A stretch of DNA of 64,000 nucleotides from Calliopum simillimum (taxonomy: Eukaryota > Arthropoda > Insecta > Diptera > Lauxaniidae), in contig OX638370.1 in NCBI GenBank assembly GCA_951812925.1, positions 41,357,948 to 41,421,947 of the forward strand. The letters run 5' to 3'. This document shows positions 10,740 through 22,185 of the stretch, piece after piece. The notes below the pieces were generated by a model. The model made no database searches, had not been told where the DNA came from, and worked only from the letters and a program-made list of their open reading frames with translations. How positions within the stretch are numbered: the first letter of the stretch is position 1; every line of letters begins with the position of its first letter. Made by a program: the position numbers and the translations under genes.

Positions 10740-11349
10740 AATTGAGTCGTATTGAATACTGAAAACAAACGTCATATGGACAAGTAATTGACACATAACA
10801 GCTGTCAAAACAACCCAGTTGGAAAAGGGACCTAGTATTGGATCATCATTTATAATATTTTATTGATGAAAGTACTAAAATTTATGTGTTAAATCGAAAT
10901 ATATAACTATATTATCCTTACATCAGAGGTATATCACGCGTTAAGGATATGGCGAGGAATATTTTTGTAGAAAATTTTAACCTTCTACAATACATCCCCA
11001 CACACGGGCAATTCTTACCCTTTTCCTAAAAAGGTACAAAAATGAATTGAGTCGTGTGTACTACAGAAATATTTACTACAAAACTTCACTACTATTTGCT
11101 GAACACTTAAAATTCAAAATCTTTTCCCGAAATCCAAAAAATCATTAAAATCAATGAGGACTTCTTACATTGCATATTTATTACATTTTTGATTCATGTT
11201 TCTTAAGTTTTAAAAATTTGTCGTCTTATATGACCCTGATTGAAATTTTGAGTAGAATATTTTTGTAGAATTCTTTAGCTCATTATAGCCTAGTTAATGC
11301 GTTCGAGGAAAATGTTTTTTGTATGACTTAGTCATGATCTTGGGAACAC
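10740..11349. other. No gene seen
   Basis: AT-rich sequence between the mariner remnant and the solo LTR. Nothing recognisable was found. Confidence 0.6.
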
Positions 11350-11354
11350 AAGTC

Positions 11355-12348
11355 TGTAACAATTGTTTTGGTCTAGGGCTGAGGTGAGCTGCAGCGGTGT
11401 CCAGGGTCAGACAAAAAAACAATCCAAAACTTTCAGTTTACAAAAATATTTATTTATTTATTTGCTGGAACTCCTTCAGCAGACAAATTAGTTTCTTTTA
11501 CTTAACAGTATGGTATTTTTTTATTTTTTAATAATACTTTACAAGCAATGTGTTATGTTATTCAGATTGATTTATCTCCAATATTCTTTAATATGTATTT
11601 CAAATAAAGATGTTTTAAATTCTCGACCGGGTTTCCGGGGTTTCTGCATTCGATTATCCGATGTTGAACTCCTTGATCATTTTAGTTGTCAGCTGCTTAC
11701 GTGCATACTACGTAGTGTTGTTTAACCTTTAAACTACCATGCATGCCTAGCGAACACTGTAAAAAAGTATTCGACGTACAGACCATTGCACTGTTCACCA
11801 GAAGGTGTCCGGGGGCCTTCAGAAGGTATGAAGATCCTTCCCAGCCTAAAAGCCTTAAAAATACACTACCATGCACGCTTGATGAATACTATAATAAGTA
11901 TTACACGCACAGACTACGACACTGTTCATCAGATGGTGTCCAGGAGCCTTCAGAAGGTATGAAAAACCTTCCCAGCCTAAAGCGCTAACTACCTTAGAAA
12001 TACCTAAGTGATATGAGGCCTCTGCACTTTACCTTTAAGCTTTCAACGTTTAAACATTAATATTCAAATATTGATGTTGTCGCATCGAACGCTTGGCTGC
12101 GACTGCCTGCCTTCTGCCTTTTCGTTCCGTCTTTTATATTCGTTTGGTTGAGGTGAATATACTTATTAACTTGAAGTGAATATTTAAATGAGGTGAATAT
12201 TTAAATGAGGTGAATATTTCACTTACGGTGAATATTTCACTTGAGGTGAATTATTAACTTGAGCTCAATATTTCACTTGAGGTGAGTATTTTATTGAGGT
12301 GCGTATACTTGAAGCCGTGGGTCAAGTGATGTCACTTGGAACGTTACA
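11355..12348. mobile_element. Solo LTR (TG..CA, 5-bp duplication AAGTC)
   Basis: The 994-bp unit starts TGTAACAATTG and ends AACGTTACA, so it has TG..CA ends with a short inverted TGTAAC/GTTACA. It is flanked by AAGTC at 11350-11354 and 12349-12353. Inside are two tandem copies (about 11727 and 11864) of a 137-bp unit containing AGAAGGTRTCC and CCTTCCCAGCCTAAA, and a minisatellite of GAGGTGAATATTTCACTT type at 12150-12310. No internal retroviral genes are present, so the element was reduced by LTR-LTR recombination. A gypsy-type origin is likely from the termini but not proven. The start resembles the sequence at 37136. Confidence 0.8.
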
Positions 12349-12353
12349 AAGTC

Positions 12354-12781
12354 TTATCCAAAATGTAGTTTTAGAGGTTTTGCCGTGGGGTTGCATTTCA
12401 AAAACACGTGTTTTTTGGGAATTTATGCCACAAATATACTTATTTTAAATATTAATTTTCTAAATGCCATGATTCAGGAAGAAAAATTCGAGATTTGACA
12501 AGACTCATTCCGAGCAATTCTTTTAATATGATATAATCATTTTTGTCCTACTTGGGACTTGCCCTTTCTAAACATGGATATACCAAAGTAAAGCATTGCA
12601 CCATTTTTTGTTTAAACACTTTTTATATACATATGTTCCAAGTTTTATCTATTTGAAACCCATTTTGGAAAAAACTTCGTATGGGAAGTAGGCGTGTCTG
12701 TCGGAGGATTTTCTTCAGATTCAATGATTTTAATTGTTCTAATCCAAAATTTAATCGAGGCGCAGGAGTTGGGGAACTAAA
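12354..12781. other. No gene seen
   Basis: AT-rich stretch. Bases about 12630-12720 include a phrase (CGTATGGGAAGTAGGCGTGTC) like the end part of the adjacent 142-bp-unit repeat, so this may be a fragment of a second copy. Confidence 0.5.
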
Positions 12782-13661
12782 AACTAGTAAGGGTGTAAAA
12801 TTTGGCCTGGCCAAACATTAAATACCCTACACTGCAGTATTTTGAAAATTTTGCTTTTATGGGAGGTGCCACGCCCTTTTGTCCGAGTTCACCCTGTTTT
12901 TGCTCAGAGCGTGCATTTATAGTTCTTAGTGACTGAGTGAAATTCGGTTGGATTATCTCAAAAAACGATTTAGTATAGCGTTTGGAATCTTTTTCTTATA
13001 AGGGAGGTGCCACGCCTTCTTTTCCGAGTTCGTCTAGTTTTAGCTCAGAGCGTGCATTTATAGTTCTTAGTGTCTGAGTGAAATTCGGTTGGATTATCAC
13101 AAAAAACTCTTTCAGCATAGCGTTTTGAAGCTTTTGCTTATATGGGAGGTGCCACGCCTCTTGTCAGATTTCACTTAGTTTTTGTTGAGATCTTGCATTT
13201 ATAGTTGCTAGTGTCTGAGTGAAATTTAGTTAGATTATCCCAAAAAAACTCTTTCAGAATAGCGTTTTGAAGCGTTTGCTTATATGGGAGGTGCCACGCC
13301 CTCTTGTTGAATTGTCGTGAAAAATACTCATAAAGTTGCATTTTGAATATATTTTTTTGTATGGGCGGTAGGCGTGTCCGTTGACCGATTTTGCTCATTT
13401 TCAATCCCACGAGCTATCTTTTGCGATAAAGCCAACATACCAAATTTCATTGAATTATCATGGTTAGTTTTCCCGTAAAAAATATTTCCACGCACAGCCA
13501 GCCACCCAGCCAGCCAGCCAGACAGACGGACATGGCTATATCGACTCAGGAGGTTACGCTGATCAAGAATATATATACTTTTCTATATCTGCCACGCCTC
13601 CTTCTCTGCGTTACAAACGGAAGGACAAAGTGAATATACCCTGGGTGTAGGGTATAAAAAA
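12782..13661 (+). repeat. 142-bp-unit GC-box repeat, complete copy
   Basis: About 880 bp from ACTAGTAAGGGTGTAA to the inverted-style end CCTGGGTGTAGGGTATAAAA. The core has four units whose GGGAGGTGCCACGCC boxes start at 12861, 13002, 13144 and 13286, spacings of 141-142 bp. Each unit also carries a phrase ending TGAGTGAAATTCGGTT. The tail has a CAGC/CAGA-rich microsatellite and GACGGACATGGCTATATCGA, a phrase I recognise as widespread in fly interspersed repeats. No protein is encoded. The copy at 40712-42228 matches in order and length once its insertion is removed. Confidence 0.85.
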
Positions 13662-15211
13662 AACGGAAAACTGCAGATCCTGCTAACATCAAGTCTGATC
13701 AAAGTTTTTGTTACTCATATTTTGCATATTCAAGTTTATGAACATTTTTGCTATGCTACAGAAATTTCTTGTTTGATATGTGATATAAATTATCGTGCAC
13801 AAAATTGCGGTTAACGTGCGGCACATCATGCTCTTAAATCATTTTTCATTAACTTACGATATTCTTCAACACTCTTTGACTTTTATAACATTTTCCAAAT
13901 TTTTTAACATTTTCAAATTTCAACATTATTCTCTTCTTAACATTTTCCGAGTGTTTTTACAAATTTCGAATTTAATATATTCAAAAGATCACGACTTTTT
14001 CAATATTTTCAAATTTTATCAAGTTTTCTACTTTTTAAGGATATATCAACTTTTTTAACATTTCTTGATATTTTCAATACTTTTCTGATTTTCCAGTATT
14101 TTGCTACGTTTACAACCTTTCGAAATTCTCAAAAAAAGACGCGCCACAAAGTGTCAACTTTTAAAGCGACTATCAACATAAGTTTCGCAATTTTCCACTG
14201 CAGCATTACACATTAAATTGAATACCCCCATTTCCAGAGTGATGCTGTCAACTGCCATTTAAACTTTATCCGCGCTTCCACATGTCGCCGTTTATTACTG
14301 CTGACTGCGTTTTATTAGGGAATCACTGTCTTTTAGCGTGGTTTTAATGCAAAAACCATTGCATCGTATGTGGTTAATTTAGTTTTGAGCAAATCTTTTC
14401 ACTTAAAACTTTAGTTGCATTACGCAGCAAACGCAGCCAACTTAATGAAGTCATTTTGTTTGCGTTGTTATCTAAACTGGCAAATGTTAATTCTGAGGAA
14501 ACTAAGAACAAAAACAAAGTCAGTTGCAGTTTAATGTTGCTTATTTATTATCTGACTTTTATTTTTAATTTATAAATGTACCATGGGATATTTTTCATTT
14601 AATGTTGACTTTGTAGTGGAGCTTGTTATTAGCCCTTTGTTTTGTTCTTTAGTGATTCATTTTGTTCTTTTCCTGCTTTTTGGGCCGCGTTTTTTTTATG
14701 TTGCTCTTCTTATTCGACTTCATTATTTAACTGTTGTAATTTTTAATGTACTGCATATACTTAAGTGAAGGGAACAGTTGGCGCAAAAAGTCGTAATACA
14801 ATCAAAAATAAATTATTAATATTTTTAGTTAAAATACGCTGCTCCAAAATTAGTTCGGAACATATCGCGTATTAAAAAAGTGGAGTTTTATTTGAGAAAA
14901 ATTTTGACTACCCTCATTTCGACTGGAAAATACTACATAAGAGAGATGTGTGTACTTTGGTCCGCTTTTCAGTTTTTCCGATGTGCTGGATTTTCCAAAA
15001 AATATTTCATTAGTTTTTTGATTAAGATATATTTCAACATTGCTTACAGCATCAAATGCCGCACAATGGTTCAAAACTATGTTTTTTGTAACAAAATTTT
15101 TTGCCCGCTTGATGACACATTGCAGAAAGATTTTAGTGATAGAGGCTTGTAGGAAATTAAACTGGGAATAAAATAAGCTACATCTTCTTGAAGAAAAAAT
15201 CGTTTTGACCA
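13662..15211. other. AT-rich stretch with degenerate T-rich tandem repeats
   Basis: From 13850 to 14125 short phrases such as AACATTTTCAAATTT recur irregularly, giving misleading Phe-rich open frames. The rest to 15211 holds no recognisable gene. An open frame on the minus strand at 14850-15236 has no family signature. Confidence 0.55.
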
Positions 15212-16185
15212 GCGTTGCTAAATAAGTTTCTACCACGTTCGTGAGTGATTTAAATCCAAATCAGCAAGGAAACATAGCTAGCGCACTGTTGGCTAGAATT
15301 TTTTTAAATCGGCAAAATACAAAAACTATAGTTTTGAATTTTTGATTTTTATGTCACTTATTTGAAAAAACAATAATTTGTACATCTTCTGTCAAATAAT
15401 TGGTATCGTCACTTTTGAGTGTGCATTCGTTAGAAGTTTGTCATTTTAAGTGTGTTTTTAAAAAATATTTATTTGAAAGTAAACGGTTCACGCGAAGTGA
15501 AATATATTCCAAGCCGCACTGTAAATTTTAATACGGCGTACAAGACAATTACTATAAAAGTAAGTAGATGGCATTTATAAAAAAATATTTGTCATCATTC
15601 TTAATATTGTATGTGAAAATGGATCTCAAATAGGTGCGTTCAATTTAACTGTGAAAATCTTATAACCTAAAAGGAAAGACAAAAATAGTTATGTACCCTA
15701 GAGATCCCTGGCTTTTGCGTATTGCAGATAAAGAACCATTCTATTGAGACCCAAAATCAATATAAATTAGCTCCCGCACTGTCCCCCCAAAAATTTTGTG
15801 CACGTAAATCTTATGCGATGTGGATTAAAAAATTGTTTTCCATTAATGAATTTTTACATAAATTTTAATCAATAATTTAAAGTTCTAGATATGCAAATAG
15901 CTGCTATCGTTCCTCTATATTGTTTTTTTAGTTTTTGGTTTGTAGGATTTGAGGCAAAACCAGAAAAATCCATATTTAAAAAATGAACTTAGTAGAAACA
16001 TAAAAAAAAAATTTTACTTTCGGGCATAAATTTTTTTCTCCAAATTTTTATGAAATTGGAATTCAGTAGGCCCGTAAACTTAAAAATTGTCTTTCAAAAC
16101 TTGGATTAAGGCGTTTCCATAATTTTGTTGATTTTAAAAAATTTTAGCCCACTGTGGAGCGTGATAGAAACTTATTTAGCAACGC
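15212..16185. mobile_element. 974-bp inverted-terminal-repeat element, class unknown
   Basis: The left end reads GCGTTGCTAAATAAGTTTCT followed by AYCACG.TC. The reverse complement of the right end at 16157-16185 reads the same over about 29 bp with two mismatches. No flanking duplication was convincing and no transposase is encoded, so it looks non-autonomous. A donor-like AAAGTAAGT at about 15558-15567 could be a leftover splice site. Confidence 0.6.
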
Positions 16186-16226
16186 AAGTTATGCTTTTTT
16201 TCTTCGCTTTCTGTAAGGATCAAAAG

Positions 16227-16637
16227 GGTGCCGTGACATAGTCCCCATAGACATAATCCCCATTCACGAAATGCGGATTATGTTTGGACATAGTCCCCAA
16301 TCCTATAATGGGGATTATGTCTGCAAGTTTTCGGACATAATCCCCAGGAAAAAACGGACATTATCCCCATAACGATATTTTCTAACTCCTTATTTTGTTA
16401 TTGACAACAGCTGCAGCTCAGGATTTACAACTCCCAAAAATTCCAATATCGTTTCTATAATATATCCAACACCTGGCTTACTAGCCACAGTAATTTTACA
16501 TAAGGGTAGGGGTAAGTGGGTGGCCTGCGGCCGCAGCTCAGTATTTTAAACTCCCAAAAATCCAACACCGGCTTCGCGGCGGTCTTCGGCCATTTACGAA
16601 GTGGGGATTATATTCGTTGGGACTATGTCCGGTAACC
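16227..16637. mobile_element. GGGGATTATGTCC-type MITE, copy 1 (9-bp duplication)
   Basis: Ends are GGTGCCGTGACATAGTCCCC at the left and GGGACTATGTCCGGTAACC at the right, imperfect inverted repeats. The flanks are GATCAAAAG (16218-16226) and GATCAGAAG (16638-16646), a 9-bp duplication with one change. Inside are several GGGGATTATGTCC motifs in both orientations, two copies of GCAGCTCA.GATTT.AA.CTCCC, and a GC-rich CGGCTTCGCGGCGG stem. A 9-bp duplication suggests a Mutator-like origin. It is non-coding. Confidence 0.78.
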
Positions 16638-16646
16638 GATCAGAAG

Positions 16647-16807
16647 GTGACCATTTAAATGAAATCAACCATCTTTAAATTTTCCGCAAATATATTTTAA
16701 TTTACTATCATATCCCGGTGAGCGTTGCTTCACTTTGTCTTGTTTGGGGTGGGCGTGTCATTTTCATTTTTCCCAAAGGATGCCATTGGTCTCGACGAAT
16801 TTTATTT
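16647..16807. other. Short spacer between two MITEs
   Basis: No feature seen apart from a GGGGTGGGCGTGTC patch at about 16745. Confidence 0.5.
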
Positions 16808-16811
16808 ACAT

Positions 16812-17357
16812 AGAGTAGAACGGGGTTATGTCGTGCAGGGGGTAATGTCGTACACTGGCTGTTTTAGCCCAAAGAATTGAATGATTTACCAACGTTTCGT
16901 AAGGTAGGGACCTGCTGACCTACTGAGCTTATGCATGTAATACTAGCAATTTTCACCAGTTCGTCTCTTCAGAGTAACCTTTTTTCAAAACGCACGCTTT
17001 CGGGACGATAAAAGTGTTTTTTTATCAGGTCAGAAAAATAATTTTCCTTCCGGGAAAATATACCAGGTAAGTGTTTTCTGAAACGAAATATCCTGCCAAA
17101 GAAAAGAAGTATTTGGTTTTCGAAAAAATGTTGGACTTCACCGAGTTATCGAAGTTGACCTTTAAAACGACCATTGGGGTAATGTCGTGCACATTCACCT
17201 ACACAAACACAATTTCTCGCTACACAAATGTTGTTACACATGGATGTAACCAATGAAATTATCTTTCGATCGGATGCTTACTCGTTGCATTCGCTTGAGA
17301 TGTACGGCTTTACGAGCATGTCAAAGTTGAGTGCACGACATTGCCCCGTTCTACTCT
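16812..17357. mobile_element. 546-bp MITE with AGAGTAGAACGGGG termini
   Basis: The left end is AGAGTAGAACGGGGTTATGT and the right end is its inverse (ACATTGCCCCGTTCTACTCT), extending to GTCGTGCA for about 25 bp in total. ACAT at 16808-16811 and 17358-17361 may be a 4-bp duplication. The phrase GGGGTAATGTCGTGCA recurs internally at about 17176. No coding region is recognisable. Confidence 0.72.
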
Positions 17358-17361
17358 ACAT

Positions 17362-17959
17362 ATGTACCAAATCTCATACATGTATGTTAAATAGTTTCAG
17401 AGGTTTTCGATGGCGTGACTCTGCCCAGTTTTCCAGTGAATACTATTTGACCCGATGCTTTTTACACACACATGTTTCAGAGATATTATGAATAAATTTT
17501 ATTAGGGGCTTCATACCGGCTACTTTCTCACTGAACGTTACAAATTTTGGTCATGTTAATACATGTTCCCTTTTGCCCCATACGAAATTCGATACAAAGG
17601 TAAAAGCATATAACCTGAATCGACACAAATACGAGTTATTTGCCATTGCTTTTCTAACGAAGTGGTGTATGAGGAAAACGAGAACTTGGACGACGATATG
17701 TACCAAATTTTATATGTCTGTTGAATAGTTTTTAAATTTAGATATATGGTGAATTAATTTTTTGGATGGAACCGACCAACTTTTCTAGCCTATGACCTAG
17801 AATTTTCTGATACTAAAATTTTGGGAAAAATTTCATTTAAATCGGTCATTTAATTTCCAAGGCCATAAAGAACAAGTATACAAACAAACAAAACAATATT
17901 TATTTATTTCATATAAGTATTTCGATGTCGATTTAAAAATGGTTTCTATTTGAGTGAAT
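17362..17959. other. No gene seen
   Basis: Contains phrases typical of fly interspersed repeats, such as ACCAAAT.T.ATA.. and GAAAAATTTCATTTAAATCGG near 17820, but no defined element. Confidence 0.5.
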
Positions 17960-17968
17960 TTTTTTTAA

Positions 17969-18520
17969 GGTGCCGTGACATAATCCCCACGGACATAATC
18001 CCCATTCACGATATGGGGATTATGTCCGCAAGTTATTCGGACATAATCCCCATTTTTTCAATGGGGATTATGTCCGCAAGTGTTTCGGACATAATCCCCA
18101 GGAAAAAACGGACATAGTCCCCATAACAATATATTGTTATTGACAACAGAAGCAGCTCAGGATTTACAACTCCCAAAAATTCCACAGTAATTTTACATAA
18201 GGGTAGGGGTAAGTGGGCGGCCTGCGGCCGCAGCTCAGGATTTAAAACTCCCAAAAATCCAACACCGGCTTCGCGGCGGCCTTCGGCCGCGCATCAGTCT
18301 ATAACATCCAACACTATATAAATTTTTTAAATGGATTATTGCAAAAATTTTGTTCAATCTTAATTAAATTTTTCGGACATAACCCCCATTGGGATTATGT
18401 CCGAAAAATTTGCGGACATAACCCCCATGGCCAAAATGGGGATTATGACCGAAAAATTTTCGGACATAATCCCCTTTTACGAAATGGGGATTATGTCCGT
18501 TGGGATTATGTCCGGTAACC
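17969..18520. mobile_element. GGGGATTATGTCC-type MITE, copy 2 (perfect 9-bp duplication)
   Basis: The same termini as the copy at 16227: GGTGCCGTGACATAATCCCC at the left and GGGATTATGTCCGGTAACC at the right. TTTTTTTAA flanks it on both sides (17960-17968 and 18521-18529). About 13 variants of GGACATAATCCCC or its complement alternate in orientation through the element, forming a series of nested small palindromes. It shares the internal GCAGCTCAGGATTTAAAACT phrases and the GC-rich stem. It is 141 bp longer than copy 1 through extra motif pairs at the right end. Confidence 0.85.
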
Positions 18521-18529
18521 TTTTTTTAA

Positions 18530-21044
18530 CACCTTAGTGTTTTTATAAGTGGTATGTAGATTTTTCGCGCACACTGTTAATGAGCCCCTCATGGTCTGCA
18601 CTTAAGCGGAAGTGCTTAGAATGTGCGTGCATTGTTTGCTTTGTATTTCACCTCTTTTTTATTTTGTTTCTTTTTACTTATTCTTCTCTATGTTGTTTGC
18701 TATTTTTGCAGTTGCCTCATTTTCATATTTCTCTTTTTTTTGTTTTGCTTTGTGCTATGCGCGCATTTCTCGCTGTCACTTTGACGCTACTTCCGCTTCC
18801 TGTTGCCACCACTACACGCTACTGCCGTTACCGTTGCATGTGAAATTGTTATTGAAATTTGTAACTACACCCAAAGGAAAATTAAATTTCAAACAATTCA
18901 ACGCTGTTAGTACTAGATGCAGCAACAACAACAACGACGGCAGCGTAGACGAAAAAAAAGGGCTAAATAGTGAACTTAATTTGTGTTAAATGAAGTCAAA
19001 GCTTAAGTGAAACGTTTTTGAGTGCAAAATAAAAGGAAAAAACATAAAAACAAAATATAAATGAAATAAGTAAGGGCTGATGATGATATAGGTGCTACTT
19101 TTAAGAGCAGCCCTCTTGATAAATTAAAAGTCAACGAAAAGACCAATTTGTTATTGTAATGGCATTGAATTTCGGTAGAGATTTTTTTTATGCGAAAATC
19201 CTTTAAATATATAGTCAACGTACCAGGAAGACTCAAAAAATGCCCGTGTTAGCAGAACATTACTTGTTTTTTTAACTTTGTTTCCTTTTTCTTTGCTTAT
19301 ATCTATCTGTAAGCACTTCTCTCCGTCCTAAATAAGAGGAATTTTCGAACCTTGAATGATACGACTTATATGCTTTTCATCTGAGCCCAGGTGATTCTTG
19401 CTAGGTTTTTGGTGTAAAAAAAATTATTCCATGTCTGATTGACGGGGACATTTTGACATAAAAAGCTTCAGTTTTTTTCAATTTAGTTTCACTGTTTCAA
19501 TGTTAGCTTATCTTGTAATATTTGGGGCATCAAGGACGAAAACTGCTTAAAACTTGAGAACAATGCGCAAAAAATGTAATAATATGCAATAAATGAGTAT
19601 CAAACAAAAATTGTTTATCATATATATTGTAGATATATCGTAAGACTCATTCCGTGCATTTTTGAGATCGTCATAAAAGAAACAACACATCAAGTCGAAA
19701 TTTTGCATAAATTGACGTTCAGTGGCCTCTAAATGGCCATCAAAAAAGTTTTCAAAAAAACTCAGCTCACTTCTTTGACACCCTCTTTCAGAAGTTTGTG
19801 CGTAAGTAGTCACGTAATTGCCAAAAATGCTTTGTTTTTTTTTTTTTGAATCAGTCTTATATGAAATGACCTATTGTTTTGTTTCTTACGATGTCGAACC
19901 CGTTACTTTTTCAGTCAAACCCGTTACTTTTCCAGTCGCACCCGTTACTTTTCTCTTAATGTAACAAACTAAAGAAGTTCCTTTACAAAATATTACAACG
20001 AATTAAATTAAAAGTTTTATTTTTAATGTTTTCTAAAAATTTTTCAGATTTCAGGGATCAACTCTCATAATACGAAAATATCATATTTATAACGTCGCGC
20101 CCGTTACCTGCACTTTTATATATAAAAGCATTGAAATACAATTTTTTATGCATACTTATGTTTGTTGACAAGATCGGAATAATTGATACTTCTAAAATTA
20201 AGAACCATTTCTTGCGCAGACTATGATTTTCTTGGTAACCTGTTTTTATGGTTCTCTTGGCGCTTTTTATTAATTTACAGATATCAAACCACCATATGGC
20301 ATTGATTTATCCAAAGGTGATAAAATATTTCAGATGGTTGGGAAGAACTGCAATGGTTGGAAGGTGTTTTTGTTTATAAATTTGGTGTGTAATTGAAAAA
20401 ATTAAAATTTAAGTTAACTAATCCAGATGTTGGAAATAACTTCCGTTTTTCAAGCAGAGGTGTTCACTGTAGTGTTATGCGATAGAAATTGTCTATGTAC
20501 ACGCACTTCCGGTAATCAATTTAGATGCTAACAACTTATTGGATGGGAATGAGGTTGCATACCCATTATTTCAGAAAACCCTTTGGAGCGTTCTAAGCTC
20601 AAAATAATCAAAAAAATTTAAATTGTTTGCTCTTCTATGATTAGGTGTAGGGTATTTCTTATTCGGCCTCGACCTATAACATAACATAACACCTTTATAA
20701 TAAGAAAAGCTGTAATATGATATGATTTGATATGATATATAAGAACAAAATCATTGGAATTATATTAAAAATTTAAATTTTAATTTTGATACTTTTATTA
20801 CCTTTCAGTACATTTCATGCCATATGGCATGACTCCCAAAAACCACTTTTGAAACAAAACTTTTTAAAAATTATATTCAGTTATTGTTAAAATGACTCTT
20901 AGTATTAAGTAAATGGACTGTAATGATTTTTAAAGTCAAAAGGATAAAAGAAGTTCCGAAAGGGTTAAAGCTTATCAGAAACGAAAAAAAAAAGTTTTTT
21001 TTTTTGACCTCTATATAAGAACCTATTTCATTATTTTCCTCTCT
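18530..21044. other. AT-rich stretch without a recognised gene
   Basis: Two open frames near 18580-18989 are T-rich or C-rich low complexity and show no family signature. At 19888-19957 the phrase ACCCGTTACTTTT occurs three times at 22-bp spacing, with a related CGCCCGTTACCTGC at about 20099. Nothing else was identified. Confidence 0.55.
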
Positions 21045-21250
21045 ATGTGCGCTACATTGCATTCATAGAGGTTGTTTGCCAGCAAATTTTGATTCGTTTA
21101 GTTGTACACATTATCTCAGTTTCTACCACCCTAAGGTGCAAAGGGCACTTCATAAAATTAAAGCCCGTAAAAAAACTTATAAATTCATATCTGCAAAGTT
21201 TCCTCAAATTGTTGAAATTGAACAAGATACTGCAAATCTTAAACTCAACA
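21045..21250 (+). repeat. Interspersed repeat, copy 2 of 2
   Basis: Matches 430-615 in the same orientation, including TTTCTACCACCCTAAGGTGC and AAAGTTTCCTCAAATTGTTG. The class is unknown. Confidence 0.65.
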
Positions 21251-21355
21251 GATAAAACCATCTAATATTTTTTTTTGTTCTTCTTAAATTAATTTACATT
21301 TAAATTTGTTTTAAGAATTTTTTTATTTACTTAATAATTCTAACTGAAATAACAT

Positions 21356-22185
21356 CATATCGCAGGTGCTTACGAAGACTATCTCATTTTTTAATGCGGA
21401 CAAGAAAATCTTTTTTTTGAAATTGCGGCGAAAAAAATCTTTTTTGTAATATGCGGACAAGAAAATCACTTGTTGTAAAATGCGGAGAAGAAAATAACTT
21501 ATTACAAAATGCGGCGAAGAAAATCACTTTTTACAAAATGCGGCGAAGAAATTCTCTGTTTAAAAAATGCAGCGTAAAAAATCACTCTTTCGATTAGTAA
21601 TGCAAATTTTTTCGAAAAAAGGAATAGGAAAAATTTCTCTGAAAAAATTATTTTTTCAAAATAATTTCATAATAATTATTTATGTACATACAATATATAA
21701 TTTAATTTTTATTATTTCCTCTAGTAATCAATAAGCTGATATTTTATAAACAAATAACATAACAATATAATATATCATTGTTGCCCTAGGGCAACGTTTT
21801 GCCCACCACCGCCCATAAGGGACAAGTTGAGTTTATTCTCATCGCGCTTCATTCGCTGTGATTTTAGGTTAAACGTTTATTTTCGTAATTTCGTAACCCG
21901 TCGAAAAAGTATTCACTAAATAAAGAGATTTTCTTCGCCGCATTTCGTAAAAAGTGATTTTCTTCGCCGTATTTTTAAAAAAGTGATTTTCTTCGCCGCA
22001 TTTTGTAAAAAGTGATTTTCTTCGCCGCATTTTGTAAAAAGTGATTTTCTTCTCCGCATTTTGTAAAAAGTGATTTTCTTGTCCGCATATTACACAAAAG
22101 ATTTGTTTCGCCGCAATTTCAAAAAAAAAATTTCTTCGCCGCAACTTTTGGTTGGAAAATTATCTTCGTAAGCACCGGTGATATG
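21356..22185. mobile_element. Fold-back element with 29-bp tandem subrepeats in both arms
   Basis: Ends are CATATC...GGTGCTTACGAAGA at the left and its inverse TCTTCGTAAGCACC...GATATG at the right. Each arm contains six or seven units of about 29 bp of the form GCGG.GAAGAAAATCACTTTT..AAAAT, reading left to right in the left arm and inverted in the right arm. The middle (about 21600-21900) is unrelated AT-rich sequence. The architecture is like Drosophila FB elements: long inverted repeats made of short tandem units. No target duplication was clear. Open frames over the right arm are repeat artefacts. Confidence 0.8.

Noticed and set aside
16227..18520. Operator-like array of GGGGATTATGTCC palindromes
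   Set aside because: Both arrays lie within elements that have inverted ends and 9-bp duplications, so mobile-element structure explains them better than gene regulation.
18580..18989. Two overlapping hydrophobic Cys-rich frames
   Set aside because: They overlap in different frames of T/C-rich DNA, and hydrophobicity alone follows from composition.
21369..22144. CRISPR-like regular spacing of a 29-bp repeat
   Set aside because: The units are directly adjacent with no unique spacers and are inverted between arms. The DNA is eukaryotic, so CRISPR is not expected.
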